Below, piece by piece: positions 44,330-51,553 of a DNA stretch of 64,000 bases (position 1 is its first letter; each line of letters opens with the position of its first letter). The stretch comes from Carnobacterium_B sp045617425 (lineage in GTDB: Bacteria > Bacillota > Bacilli > Lactobacillales > Carnobacteriaceae). The stretch spans positions 124,001 through 188,000 of the forward strand of contig NZ_JAZLIO010000018.1 in the NCBI RefSeq assembly GCF_045617425.1, read 5' to 3'. The notes beneath the pieces are model-generated. The model made no database searches. It saw nothing but the letters and a program-made list of their open reading frames with translations, and was not told the DNA's origin. A program made the position numbers and the translations under genes.

Positions 44330-45190
44330 TTAGTTTAAAATTTGTACTTCCATTGTTTGTCTACCAAAAGCTAATGCTTGGTTTAAATCAGTCATGTGAA
44401 CATCAATACGATTTCCTTTGATGGCACTACCAGTGTCACCAGCAATAAACGTACCTTGACCAGGAATGTAGACAGTTGAACCTAATGGAATAACGCTTGG
44501 GTCAACAGCAATTACTTTTGGATTTTCATTCAAATTGATTCCAGTTGCAGTAGTGTCACTTAATTCAGGTTGATTAGTTGAATAAGCTGTTGCTTCAACA
44601 GTGATTGTTTTACCAGTTTGTGCAGTTTCAGCAGCAGGAGCTTGTTCTTCAGCAACTGGTGCAGTTTCAGTAGTAGGAGCTTGTTCTTCAACAACCGGTG
44701 CTTCTTCAGCAACGGGAGCTTGTTCTTCAACAACCGGTGCTTCTTCAACAACGGGAGCTTGTTCTTCAACAACTGGTGCTTCTTCAGCAGCAGGTTCTAC
44801 TTCTTCAACATCTGGAGTACTAACATCATAGCTTTTAGTGTCTTCAGGTGTTTCAATGGTAACAGTTGAATGGTCAGCAGATAAAGAAATAGTGTTTCCA
44901 CTATAAATAGTGTTTGCATTATTTATATCATTTACATCTACTAAATCATTAATAGATAAATTAGTTGCCAAAGCTACAGACGATAATGTGTCGCCCCATT
45001 GGATAGTATATTTAGTGCTTCCGTCTTCAGTGCTTTTAAGATCTTGTTTAATCGCATCTACTGAACGAGCTTCCCAAGTGCTAGAAGTATATTCAGCAGC
45101 AGAAGCTTCTGATGGGTTTGAAACAGCCATGACACCTGTTAAAGCTAAAGTTGCGCTTGCTACAAATAATTTCGACTTAAAGTTTTTCAT
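44330..45190 (-). CDS. Secreted LysM and 3D-domain cell-wall protein
   Basis: The protein has 286 residues. A signal peptide (1-32, cleavage near EASAA) is followed by one LysM domain (about 59-104, YTIQWGDTLSSVALATN) and a Pro/Glu/Val repeat linker (about 132-190). A C-terminal 3D domain (about 196-286, EATAYS, AVDPSVIPLGSTVYI, GDTGSAIKGNRIDVHM) carries the conserved Asp residues at 230, 252 and 263. 3D domains occur in lytic transglycosylase-like enzymes (MltA, Rpf-like stationary proteins), so it may cut or bind peptidoglycan. AAAGGAG lies before the ATG. Such genes are typical WalR targets, but I see no exact WalR box here. Confidence 0.92.
   Translation of the reverse strand: MKNFKSKLFVASATLALTGVMAVSNPSEASAAEYTSSTWEARSVDAIKQDLKSTEDGSTKYTIQWGDTLSSVALATNLSINDLVDVNDINNANTIYSGNTISLSADHSTVTIETPEDTKSYDVSTPDVEEVEPAAEEAPVVEEQAPVVEEAPVVEEQAPVAEEAPVVEEQAPTTETAPVAEEQAPAAETAQTGKTITVEATAYSTNQPELSDTTATGINLNENPKVIAVDPSVIPLGSTVYIPGQGTFIAGDTGSAIKGNRIDVHMTDLNQALAFGRQTMEVQILN
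44630..44785 (-). repeat. Repeat coding for the APVVEEQAPV linker
   Basis: Direct 30-base repeats encode variations of APVVEEQAPV (APVAEEAPVVEEQ, APTTETAPVAEEQ). They span about five units between the LysM and 3D domains. Such repeats can change length by slippage or recombination. Long antisense frames of Ser/Ala/Thr here are by-products of the repeat. Confidence 0.8.
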
Positions 45191-45577
45191 TTTTTATTTA
45201 TCTCCTTTGTGTGTTAAATATAGTTTGTTTCCTACATAATAGTAGGAGAAGTTGACTGTGGATTCTGAGCGACAATGTTCCATACAATCTCTAAGTGCTG
45301 ATAAAAATGAAGGAGTTGTTCCTTCAACAAATGCTATCCTACCACGGTAAAAAAAAATTAAAAGGGCTTTAGGGCATTCGTCATCTTTTCTTATTCGTTC
45401 TGTATTATTTCGATAGTTTCATTACCAAAAGAATACAAAATTGATGATTTTATGTAAAATATGACTTAATATGTAATTGTTTTTTGTAGGATTTATAGAA
45501 AAGAAGCCGTGTTAAGATATATATTAATACCAGTAACTACTTACAAACAAAGGATTTGTTACGATAGGAGAGCTTAA
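45191..45577. other. Intergenic region between divergent LysM-3D and TraX genes
   Basis: About 390 AT-rich bases hold both promoters. A 7-bp hairpin TGAAGGA-GTTGT-TCCTTCA lies at 45308-45326. On the minus strand one frame stays open for about 75 codons up to a TAA immediately before the LysM-3D start, but it has no usable start codon. Two TGTAAW hexamers (45453 and 45472) are 19 bases apart, too far for a standard WalR box. Confidence 0.5.
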
Positions 45578-46180
45578 ATGACACAAGAGGAAAGTTACAA
45601 TAAGATCAATGCAATCAAATGGATTGGAATTATTACAATGACAATCGATCATATCGGTTATTACTTGTATCCTGAATTCATCTGGCTTCGTATTATAGGA
45701 AGAATAGCTTTTCCCTGTTTTCTATACACAACGATTCAAGGAACTAAAAATACCAGCAATTTTAAAAAATACTTTTTTCAATTGATTGGCACAGGTATTT
45801 TAACAATTCCAATCAGCTTTTATTCTGGAACAGTGTTTAATATATTATTTACATTGGCTCTGGTAGCACTTTCGATTAAAGATAAGCGTTTTTTTGTTCT
45901 ATCATTCGTACTAAGTTACTTTTGTGAGTATGGAATATATGGTTTTTTATTGGGATGGGCTATTTATTGTATGGTATTCATTAATAAGCCACTTGGAGTA
46001 ATATTTTTTCTTGTGTTGCACGTTTTTGTCTGGCCGTCTATCCAAATGTTTGCCTGTTTAGCTATTTTTCTACTATTAATAGACACTTATATGGAGACTA
46101 AAAAAATGCCGAAAATTTTTGGCTACCTCTACTACCCGTTGCATCAATTAATTCTATTGGCTATCAAATTTAGTTTATAA
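45578..46180 (+). CDS. TraX family membrane protein
   Basis: The protein has 200 residues and about six to seven TM helices. It starts INAIKWIGIITMTIDHIGYYLYPEFIWLRIIGRIAFPCFLYTTIQGTKNT, which is the TraX pattern (MTIDHIG, GRIAFPCF). TraX of the F plasmid acetylates pilin; chromosomal Firmicute members are membrane acyltransferase-like proteins of unknown target. No conjugation genes are near. AGGAGA precedes the ATG. The ASCH gene follows after 16 bases. Confidence 0.88.
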   Translation: MTQEESYNKINAIKWIGIITMTIDHIGYYLYPEFIWLRIIGRIAFPCFLYTTIQGTKNTSNFKKYFFQLIGTGILTIPISFYSGTVFNILFTLALVALSIKDKRFFVLSFVLSYFCEYGIYGFLLGWAIYCMVFINKPLGVIFFLVLHVFVWPSIQMFACLAIFLLLIDTYMETKKMPKIFGYLYYPLHQLILLAIKFSL

Positions 46181-46196
46181 GAAAGGAGTACATATT

Positions 46197-46637
46197 ATGA
46201 AAGCGCAGCAAATGTGGCAAAAATTTATTTCAGTATGTCCAGAGTATCAGAATCAATCGTATCAAGCTTGGAGCTACGGCGTAGTACCAGATGAATTAGC
46301 ACGTTTAACCATTGAACAGGTAAAAACAGCTACGGCTTCTGCCTATGAAGAATACGCGATCGAAAACGAAGCTTTACCCGAAGTAGGAGAGTTAAACATC
46401 ATACTGGATGCTAATGAAGAGGCTGTCTGCATCACAAAGACGAACAAAGTGTCTGTGGTCCCTTTTTTAGAAGTATCCGAAGAACATGCATTTAAAGAAG
46501 GTGAAGGAGATCGCTCTCTAGGATACTGGAGAGAAGTCCACGAAGCTTTTTTTGCAAAATCTTATCAGCAAAGCGGATTAGTCTTTCATGACAATATCCT
46601 TGTCGTGTGTGAAGAATTTGAAGTGATATATAAATAA
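46197..46637 (+). CDS. ASCH-domain protein
   Basis: The protein has 146 residues: MWQKFISVCPEYQNQSYQAWSYG at the start and TKTNKVSVVPFLEVSEEHAFKEGEGDRSLGYWREVHEAFF, the ASCH signature with EGEGDRS and the YWREVH tail. ASCH domains resemble PUA folds and are thought to bind RNA or modified nucleotides. Some members act as RNases or amidohydrolases; the role of this one is unknown. AAAGGAG precedes the ATG. Confidence 0.9.
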   Translation: MKAQQMWQKFISVCPEYQNQSYQAWSYGVVPDELARLTIEQVKTATASAYEEYAIENEALPEVGELNIILDANEEAVCITKTNKVSVVPFLEVSEEHAFKEGEGDRSLGYWREVHEAFFAKSYQQSGLVFHDNILVVCEEFEVIYK

Positions 46638-46741
46638 GTGGAAGTTAAAAATAATGGTATAATGAAAAGTAAAATAATCGTTAAAAGAAATATTAATTTT
46701 AGAGGACAGCTAATTAAAACAAGTAGAAAGGATGCATCATT

Positions 46742-47509
46742 GTGATTATTAGAGAACGGGAAAATGATTTTGTTATGATTGAACAAAAGAACCATGCTCA
46801 ATTCGCGGGAGACGTTATGGCTCAATGGAAAAAAACGTTGTTTCAAGGGGAAGAATTAAGAAAGTCAGTAGATTATGCTATTCGAATGCATGACTATGGA
46901 TGGGAATCTCTTGATAAAAGTCCCTTTTGGAATGATAAAAAACAAGCTCCATATTCACTATTTGATTTTCCAAAAGCACCGAAAATTATATTTTATACTT
47001 ATGGTATCGATGAAGTTGAAAAAGTTGATGCTTATGCCGCATTACTTTGCAGCAGACATTATACTCAATTCTTTCTAAAAGATTCATCCAAAGAATCACC
47101 GGCATTTCTTAAACAAGAACAAGAACGGAAGAATCGAATCATTGCTGCGTTGGAGAATTTTGATAAACGTATTTTTGATTTTCATTACGCTTTACTGGCA
47201 TTAGGAGATACGCTATCTGTTTATGCATGTGTCAACGAACCTGGAGCCACTGAAGAAACGATTCATCCTTTTTTTAAAAAAGGACTTTCATTATCTGAAG
47301 AACTAAGGTTAAATGAAACGAATATGCAACCGAGCTGGATCGATGAACAGACGATTGCATTAAAAGTTTTCCCTTTTGAAGGTTCTATTAATAGTAGATT
47401 GATTCAAAAAGTAGTTTCTAAAGCAGCGATTAGGGAAAAGGGACTGTTAGATAGTTACAATGAAGCAGAGTACGAAGAAGTACAGATTAGTGTTAAATCA
47501 GCAAAGTAA
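46742..47509 (+). CDS. DUF3891 family protein
   Basis: The protein has 255 residues and is soluble. It starts MIIRERENDFVMIEQKNHAQFAGDVM, then has IRMHDYGWESLDKSPFWND and LCSRHYTQFF. Conserved His residues (QKNHAQF, MHDYGW, SRHYTQF) suggest an HD-like metal site, which would fit a hydrolase, but no activity is known. The start is GTG with AAAGGA nine bases upstream. It lies 104 bases after the ASCH gene and may have its own promoter. Confidence 0.85.
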   Translation: MIIRERENDFVMIEQKNHAQFAGDVMAQWKKTLFQGEELRKSVDYAIRMHDYGWESLDKSPFWNDKKQAPYSLFDFPKAPKIIFYTYGIDEVEKVDAYAALLCSRHYTQFFLKDSSKESPAFLKQEQERKNRIIAALENFDKRIFDFHYALLALGDTLSVYACVNEPGATEETIHPFFKKGLSLSEELRLNETNMQPSWIDEQTIALKVFPFEGSINSRLIQKVVSKAAIREKGLLDSYNEAEYEEVQISVKSAK

Positions 47510-47535
47510 ATCATAAATAAAGTCAACTGAAGTTA

Positions 47536-47564
47536 TTGACAAATAGTTAGAGAACTTGTATAGT
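47536..47564 (+). promoter_or_regulatory. SigA promoter of mnmE
   Basis: TTGACA (47536-47541) and TATAGT (47559-47564) with a 17-base spacer. Transcription would start near 47571, leaving a leader of about 150 bases before mnmE. Confidence 0.8.
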
Positions 47565-47635
47565 CTTAACGGAGCAACAAATTAACCTTAAATATACTGA
47601 AAATTAAATAACTTATCTGAATGATAAAAGTAGTC

Positions 47636-47690
47636 AAAGTGCTTTCCATTCCTTTTGTAAAAAATAAAAGGGTGGAGTGGGCACTTTTTT
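47636..47690 (+). terminator. Terminator-like hairpin in the mnmE leader
   Basis: AAAGTGC ... GCACTTT closes a long stem with inner TTCCA/TGGAG and CCTTTT/AAAAGG pairing, followed by TTTTTTCG. It ends about 30 bases before the mnmE start, so it can act as an attenuator. Confidence 0.75.
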
Positions 47691-47720
47691 CGTGCAAAAA
47701 AATAGAAGGAGTGAGAGAGC

Positions 47721-49109
47721 GTGACATTAGAATTTGAAACAATTGCAGCTATTTCAACGCCTCCTGGCGAAGGGGCAATAGGGATAGTAAGGTTGAGTGG
47801 GGAACAAGCTATTGAAATTGCAGATCGCGTATATAAATCTGGTTCAAAATCACTTGCTGAACAAAAGAGTCATACTATTCACTATGGCCACATTGAAAAT
47901 CCAAAAACGAATGAAACGATTGATGAAGTAATGGTATCTGTTATGCGTGAACCTAGGACCTTTACTAGAGAAGATGTTGTTGAAATCAATTGCCATGGGG
48001 GAATTACTTCTGTCAATCAAGTTTTGCAATGTGTTTTACAAAATGGCGCTCGCTTAGCTGAACCTGGTGAGTTTACAAAACGAGCTTTTTTGAATGGACG
48101 AATCGACTTGTCTCAAGCAGAAGCAGTAATGGATTTGATACGGGCTAAAACAGACAGAGCTATGCATGTTGCATTAAAACAATTAGATGGAAACTTGTCT
48201 AATCTAATTCGTAATTTGCGTTTAGACATATTAGATACATTAGCTCAAGTAGAAGTGAATATCGATTATCCTGAATACGATGATGTTGAAGAAATGACTT
48301 CAAAATTATTGATTGAAAAAGCTAAAATAGTTAAAGCTTCCATTCAACAGTTGCTAGAAACGGCTAGTCAAGGGAAAATTTTAAGAGAAGGTCTTGCAAC
48401 AGCTATTATTGGACGACCAAATGTTGGGAAATCAAGCTTATTAAATTACCTATTAGATGAGGAAAAAGCCATTGTTACAGATATCGCTGGTACCACACGA
48501 GATGTCATTGAAGAATACATCAGTGTTAAAGGTGTACCATTAAAATTAATCGACACAGCCGGTATCCGTGAAACAGAAGATATTATTGAACGCATTGGTG
48601 TAGAACGCAGCCGTCAAGCTCTAAGTGATGCAGATCTAGTATTGTTAGTCTTTAATCAAAGTGAATCCTTAACAATAGAAGATAAAGCATTAATTGAAGC
48701 AACAAGCCAACACCACCGTATTATTATTTTAAATAAAATGGACTTACCAAATAAATTAGATTTAACTGAATTAGAAATGCTAGTAGATCCAGAAAGTATT
48801 GTGAAGACCTCTATTTTATCTAAATCAGGTGTAGATGTTTTAGAAAAGAAAATAGCTGCTCTCTTTTTCACTGGACAAACCGGTGAACGTGATGCTACTT
48901 ATGTATCTAATGTACGCCATATTGCGCTATTAAATGATGCAGAAGAAGCATTAGATGAAGTCATTAATGGAGTAGAAGCTGGTATGCCAGTTGATCTTAT
49001 TCAAATAGATATGACTCGTTGTTGGGATCTATTAGGCGAAATTACTGGAGACAGCGTTCAAGACGAACTACTGACCCAACTATTCAGCCAATTCTGTCTA
49101 GGAAAATAA
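47721..49109 (+). CDS. mnmE: tRNA modification GTPase MnmE
   Basis: The protein has 462 residues: N-terminal folate-binding domain (1-118, TIAAISTPPGEGAIGIVRLSG), helical domain, inserted G domain with G1 GRPNVGKSSL (231-), DTAG and NKMD, and the C-terminal CLGK (459-462). With MnmG it installs carboxymethylaminomethyl groups on U34 of certain tRNAs. The start is GTG after AGAAGGAG. Confidence 0.97.
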   Translation: MTLEFETIAAISTPPGEGAIGIVRLSGEQAIEIADRVYKSGSKSLAEQKSHTIHYGHIENPKTNETIDEVMVSVMREPRTFTREDVVEINCHGGITSVNQVLQCVLQNGARLAEPGEFTKRAFLNGRIDLSQAEAVMDLIRAKTDRAMHVALKQLDGNLSNLIRNLRLDILDTLAQVEVNIDYPEYDDVEEMTSKLLIEKAKIVKASIQQLLETASQGKILREGLATAIIGRPNVGKSSLLNYLLDEEKAIVTDIAGTTRDVIEEYISVKGVPLKLIDTAGIRETEDIIERIGVERSRQALSDADLVLLVFNQSESLTIEDKALIEATSQHHRIIILNKMDLPNKLDLTELEMLVDPESIVKTSILSKSGVDVLEKKIAALFFTGQTGERDATYVSNVRHIALLNDAEEALDEVINGVEAGMPVDLIQIDMTRCWDLLGEITGDSVQDELLTQLFSQFCLGK

Positions 49110-49321
49110 GGATGCGGAGTTCGATGCTTAGGCTTGACAGAAAATAAAGGAATTTCGCAGAGGATGTACCATCCTCAAAGAGATTACGTTTTTTCCGAGA
49201 GCCTGTCGAACGCAGCTCAATTATAAGGATGCGGAACTTCCCATTTAGACACACAACTCAACTCAATGAATAAACAAAAAATAAATTCGACATAAACAAA
49301 GAGAAAGAAGGGATTGTTTAA
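49110..49321 (+). other. mnmE-mnmG spacer with repeats and hairpins
   Basis: The spacer is 212 bases. The motif AAGGATGCGGA appears twice (about 49108 and 49222), in the forms GGATGCGGAGTTCG and GGATGCGGAACTTCC. A perfect hairpin GAGGATG-TAC-CATCCTC lies at 49160-49176, and GACAG/CTGTC can pair around it. It is less AT-rich than nearby spacers. I see no ORF with an SD. Confidence 0.5.
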
Positions 49322-51217
49322 ATGAATCATTATGAAGCTGGAAATTTTGATGTAATTGTTGTTGGTGCAGGTCATGCTGGATCAGAAGCTGCATTAGCTG
49401 CAGCCAGAATGGGAAGTCATACGCTTTTAATTACCATTAATCTAGATATGGTTGCTTTTATGCCATGTAATCCGTCAATTGGAGGACCAGCTAAAGGTGT
49501 CGTCGTTCGAGAAATTGATGCTCTTGGTGGTGAAATGGGCCGCAATATTGACAAAACATATATTCAAATGAGAATGCTGAATACCGGTAAAGGACCTGCT
49601 GTTAGAGCTTTACGCGCCCAAGCAGATAAATTTATGTATGCAAATGAAATGAAAAAAACTATTGAAGAAACAGAGAATCTTGTTTTAAGACAAGGAATTG
49701 CTGATGAACTGATTATTGAAGATGGTATATGCAAAGGAATTATCACAAATACTGGTGCAATCTACCGATCTAAAGCGGTTATTTTAACAGCAGGTACATC
49801 TTCTCGTGGTCAAATTATCATTGGAGAACTGAAATATTCTTCTGGTCCAAATAACTCGCAACCATCTGTTAAACTTTCTGAAAGTTTACTCGAAAATGGC
49901 TTTGAATTAAATCGTTTTAAAACCGGAACACCTCCTAGAGTTAAATCTTCCACAATTGATTACAGCGTGACAGAAGAACAACCTGGTGATAAAAAAGCGA
50001 ATCATTTTAGTTATGAAACACCAAACAGCGCTTATTTAAAAGATCAGCTATCATGTTGGTTAACCTATACAAATGAAGAGACTCATCAAAAAATTCAAGA
50101 TAACCTGCACCGTGCACCAATGTTTACAGGGATTGTTGAAGGAGTAGGCGCTCGTTACTGCCCATCAATTGAAGATAAAGTTGTCCGTTTTAGTGACAAA
50201 CCAAGACATCAATTGTTTTTAGAACCTGAAGGACGCTATACAGAAGAAGTTTATGTCCAAGGCTTATCAACGTCTCTTCCGGAAGATGTTCAACAAGATA
50301 TTATACATTCAATCGAAGGGTTGGAAAACGCAGAAATGATGCGTACTGGCTATGCAATTGAATACGATGTGGTTACACCTCATCAATTACGTCCTTCTTT
50401 AGAAACAAAAGTAGTTGAAAACTTGTTTACTGCTGGTCAAATGAATGGAACTTCCGGTTATGAAGAAGCAGCCGGTCAAGGAATTATGGCAGGTATCAAT
50501 GCAGCACTTAAAGTGCAAGGCAAAGAACCTTTTGTAATGAAACGTAGTGAAGGATACATCGGAGTTATGATTGATGATTTAGTGACGAAGGGTACGAATG
50601 AACCTTATCGTTTATTGACGTCTCGTGCAGAATACCGTTTATTGTTACGTCATGATAATGCAGATTTTAGATTAACTGAAATCGGTCACCAAATAGGGCT
50701 AGTAACAAAAGAACGCTACGATACTTTTGTAGCGAAAAAAGCTCAATTTGAAGGAGAAATAGAACGTCTAGGTTCTATTCGTTTGAAACCAACTGCTGAA
50801 ATCCAAGCGTATTTAACTGAAAACAATCAAGCACCATTAAAAGACGGTATTTTAGCTAAAGACTTCTTGCGTCGTCCAGAAGTTTCGTATCAAGATCTTT
50901 TAGCATTTGTTCCTCGAGACTATGAACTTCCATTAGCCGTAGAAGAACAGGTAGAAATTCAAGTGAAATACGAAGGATATATCGCTAAAGCTTCTCAAAA
51001 AGTGGATAAGTTAAAACGTATGGAAAACAAACGTATACCGGAAAATATTGATTATGCTGCTATTAATGGTATCGCTACAGAGGCCAAGGAAAAGCTAATT
51101 AAAATTCAGCCTGAAACAATTGCTCAAGCTAGCCGTATTAGTGGTGTGAATCCAGCGGATATTTCAATTTTAATGGTGTATGTAGAACAAGGGAAAATTG
51201 CAAAAGTACAAGTATAG
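49322..51217 (+). CDS. mnmG: tRNA modification enzyme MnmG
   Basis: The protein has 631 residues with the FAD-binding start FDVIVVGAGHAGSEAALAAARMG, CNPSIGGPAKG, FKTGTPPR, GQMNGTSGYEEAAGQG and RAEYRLLLRHDNAD (GidA signatures), and the helical C-terminal domain that meets MnmE. It is the FAD-dependent partner in wobble U34 modification. It ends at a 22-bp perfect terminator. Confidence 0.98.
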   Translation: MNHYEAGNFDVIVVGAGHAGSEAALAAARMGSHTLLITINLDMVAFMPCNPSIGGPAKGVVVREIDALGGEMGRNIDKTYIQMRMLNTGKGPAVRALRAQADKFMYANEMKKTIEETENLVLRQGIADELIIEDGICKGIITNTGAIYRSKAVILTAGTSSRGQIIIGELKYSSGPNNSQPSVKLSESLLENGFELNRFKTGTPPRVKSSTIDYSVTEEQPGDKKANHFSYETPNSAYLKDQLSCWLTYTNEETHQKIQDNLHRAPMFTGIVEGVGARYCPSIEDKVVRFSDKPRHQLFLEPEGRYTEEVYVQGLSTSLPEDVQQDIIHSIEGLENAEMMRTGYAIEYDVVTPHQLRPSLETKVVENLFTAGQMNGTSGYEEAAGQGIMAGINAALKVQGKEPFVMKRSEGYIGVMIDDLVTKGTNEPYRLLTSRAEYRLLLRHDNADFRLTEIGHQIGLVTKERYDTFVAKKAQFEGEIERLGSIRLKPTAEIQAYLTENNQAPLKDGILAKDFLRRPEVSYQDLLAFVPRDYELPLAVEEQVEIQVKYEGYIAKASQKVDKLKRMENKRIPENIDYAAINGIATEAKEKLIKIQPETIAQASRISGVNPADISILMVYVEQGKIAKVQV

Positions 51218-51230
51218 ATAGTTACTACAA

Positions 51231-51281
51231 AGAGAGACTTACAATTAAGCAGCTGCTTAATTGTAAGTCTCTCTTTTATTA
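51231..51281 (+). terminator. Terminator after mnmG
   Basis: A perfect stem of about 22 bp, from AGAGAGACTTACAATTAAGC to its complement at 51253-51275, followed by TTTTATTATT. Confidence 0.93.
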
Positions 51282-51283
51282 TT

Positions 51284-51297
51284 ATTTCCCAGGAAAT
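51284..51297. other. Noc-box-like palindrome before tRNA-Val
   Basis: ATTTCCCAGGAAAT differs at one central position from the B. subtilis Noc box and is the reverse complement of the walK site at 4609-4622. Confidence 0.4.
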
Positions 51298-51329
51298 GAT
51301 ATAATTGTTAAAATAAGTGGAACTCTATA

Positions 51330-51358
51330 TTTACGGAAGCAACTCTTTAAGGTATACT
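51330..51358 (+). promoter_or_regulatory. Promoter of tRNA-Val
   Basis: TTTACG (51330-51335) and TATACT (51353-51358) with a 17-base spacer, 30 bases before the tRNA. Confidence 0.65.
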
Positions 51359-51387
51359 TAATGATGTTGCAAACGCAAACAAGAAAA

Positions 51388-51460
51388 GGTTCCTTAGCTC
51401 AGTTGGGAGAGCACTACCTCGACAAGGTAGGGGTCGCTGGTTCGAGCCCAGTAGGGACCA
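51388..51460 (+). tRNA. tRNA-Val (anticodon GAC) with C33
   Basis: A 73-base cloverleaf: acceptor GGTTCCT/AGGGACC, D-arm GCTC AGTTGGGA GAGC, anticodon arm CTACC TCGACAA GGTAG, variable GGGTC, T-arm GCTGG TTCGAGC CCAGT, discriminator A; CCA not encoded. The anticodon is GAC. Position 33 is C, where nearly all elongator tRNAs have U. The anticodon arm of B. subtilis tRNA-Val(GAC), as I recall it, has TTGAC here. Confidence 0.9.
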
Positions 51461-51462
51461 TA

Positions 51463-51506
51463 AAAAAGAGACATAAATCCGCAAAAGGATTTATGTCTCT
51501 TTTTCG
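51463..51506 (+). terminator. Terminator after tRNA-Val
   Basis: A perfect 18-bp stem AAAAAGAGACATAAATCC / GGATTTATGTCTCTTTTT with a 6-base loop. Confidence 0.93.
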
Positions 51507-51553
51507 TTTGCATAAGGATTCAAATCAATTGAAGGCTGTTAGTAACCATCAGA

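Noticed and set aside
44601..44869. Plus-strand ORFs rich in Ser, Ala, Thr or Phe
   Set aside because: They are antisense frames of the linker repeats in the LysM-3D gene and resemble no family.
45191..45400. c-di-AMP (ydaO-type) riboswitch before the LysM-3D gene
   Set aside because: Such riboswitches often precede wall-hydrolase genes, but none of the conserved GC-rich junction sequences are visible.
45453..45477. WalR box before the LysM-3D gene
   Set aside because: Two TGTAAW hexamers are present, but 19 bases apart instead of the 11 needed for TGTWAH-N5-TGTWAH.
47636..47690. T-box riboswitch in the mnmE leader
   Set aside because: AGGGTGG is present in the hairpin, but the following ACCGCG part of the T-box is absent and the leader is only about 150 bases with no specifier arm.
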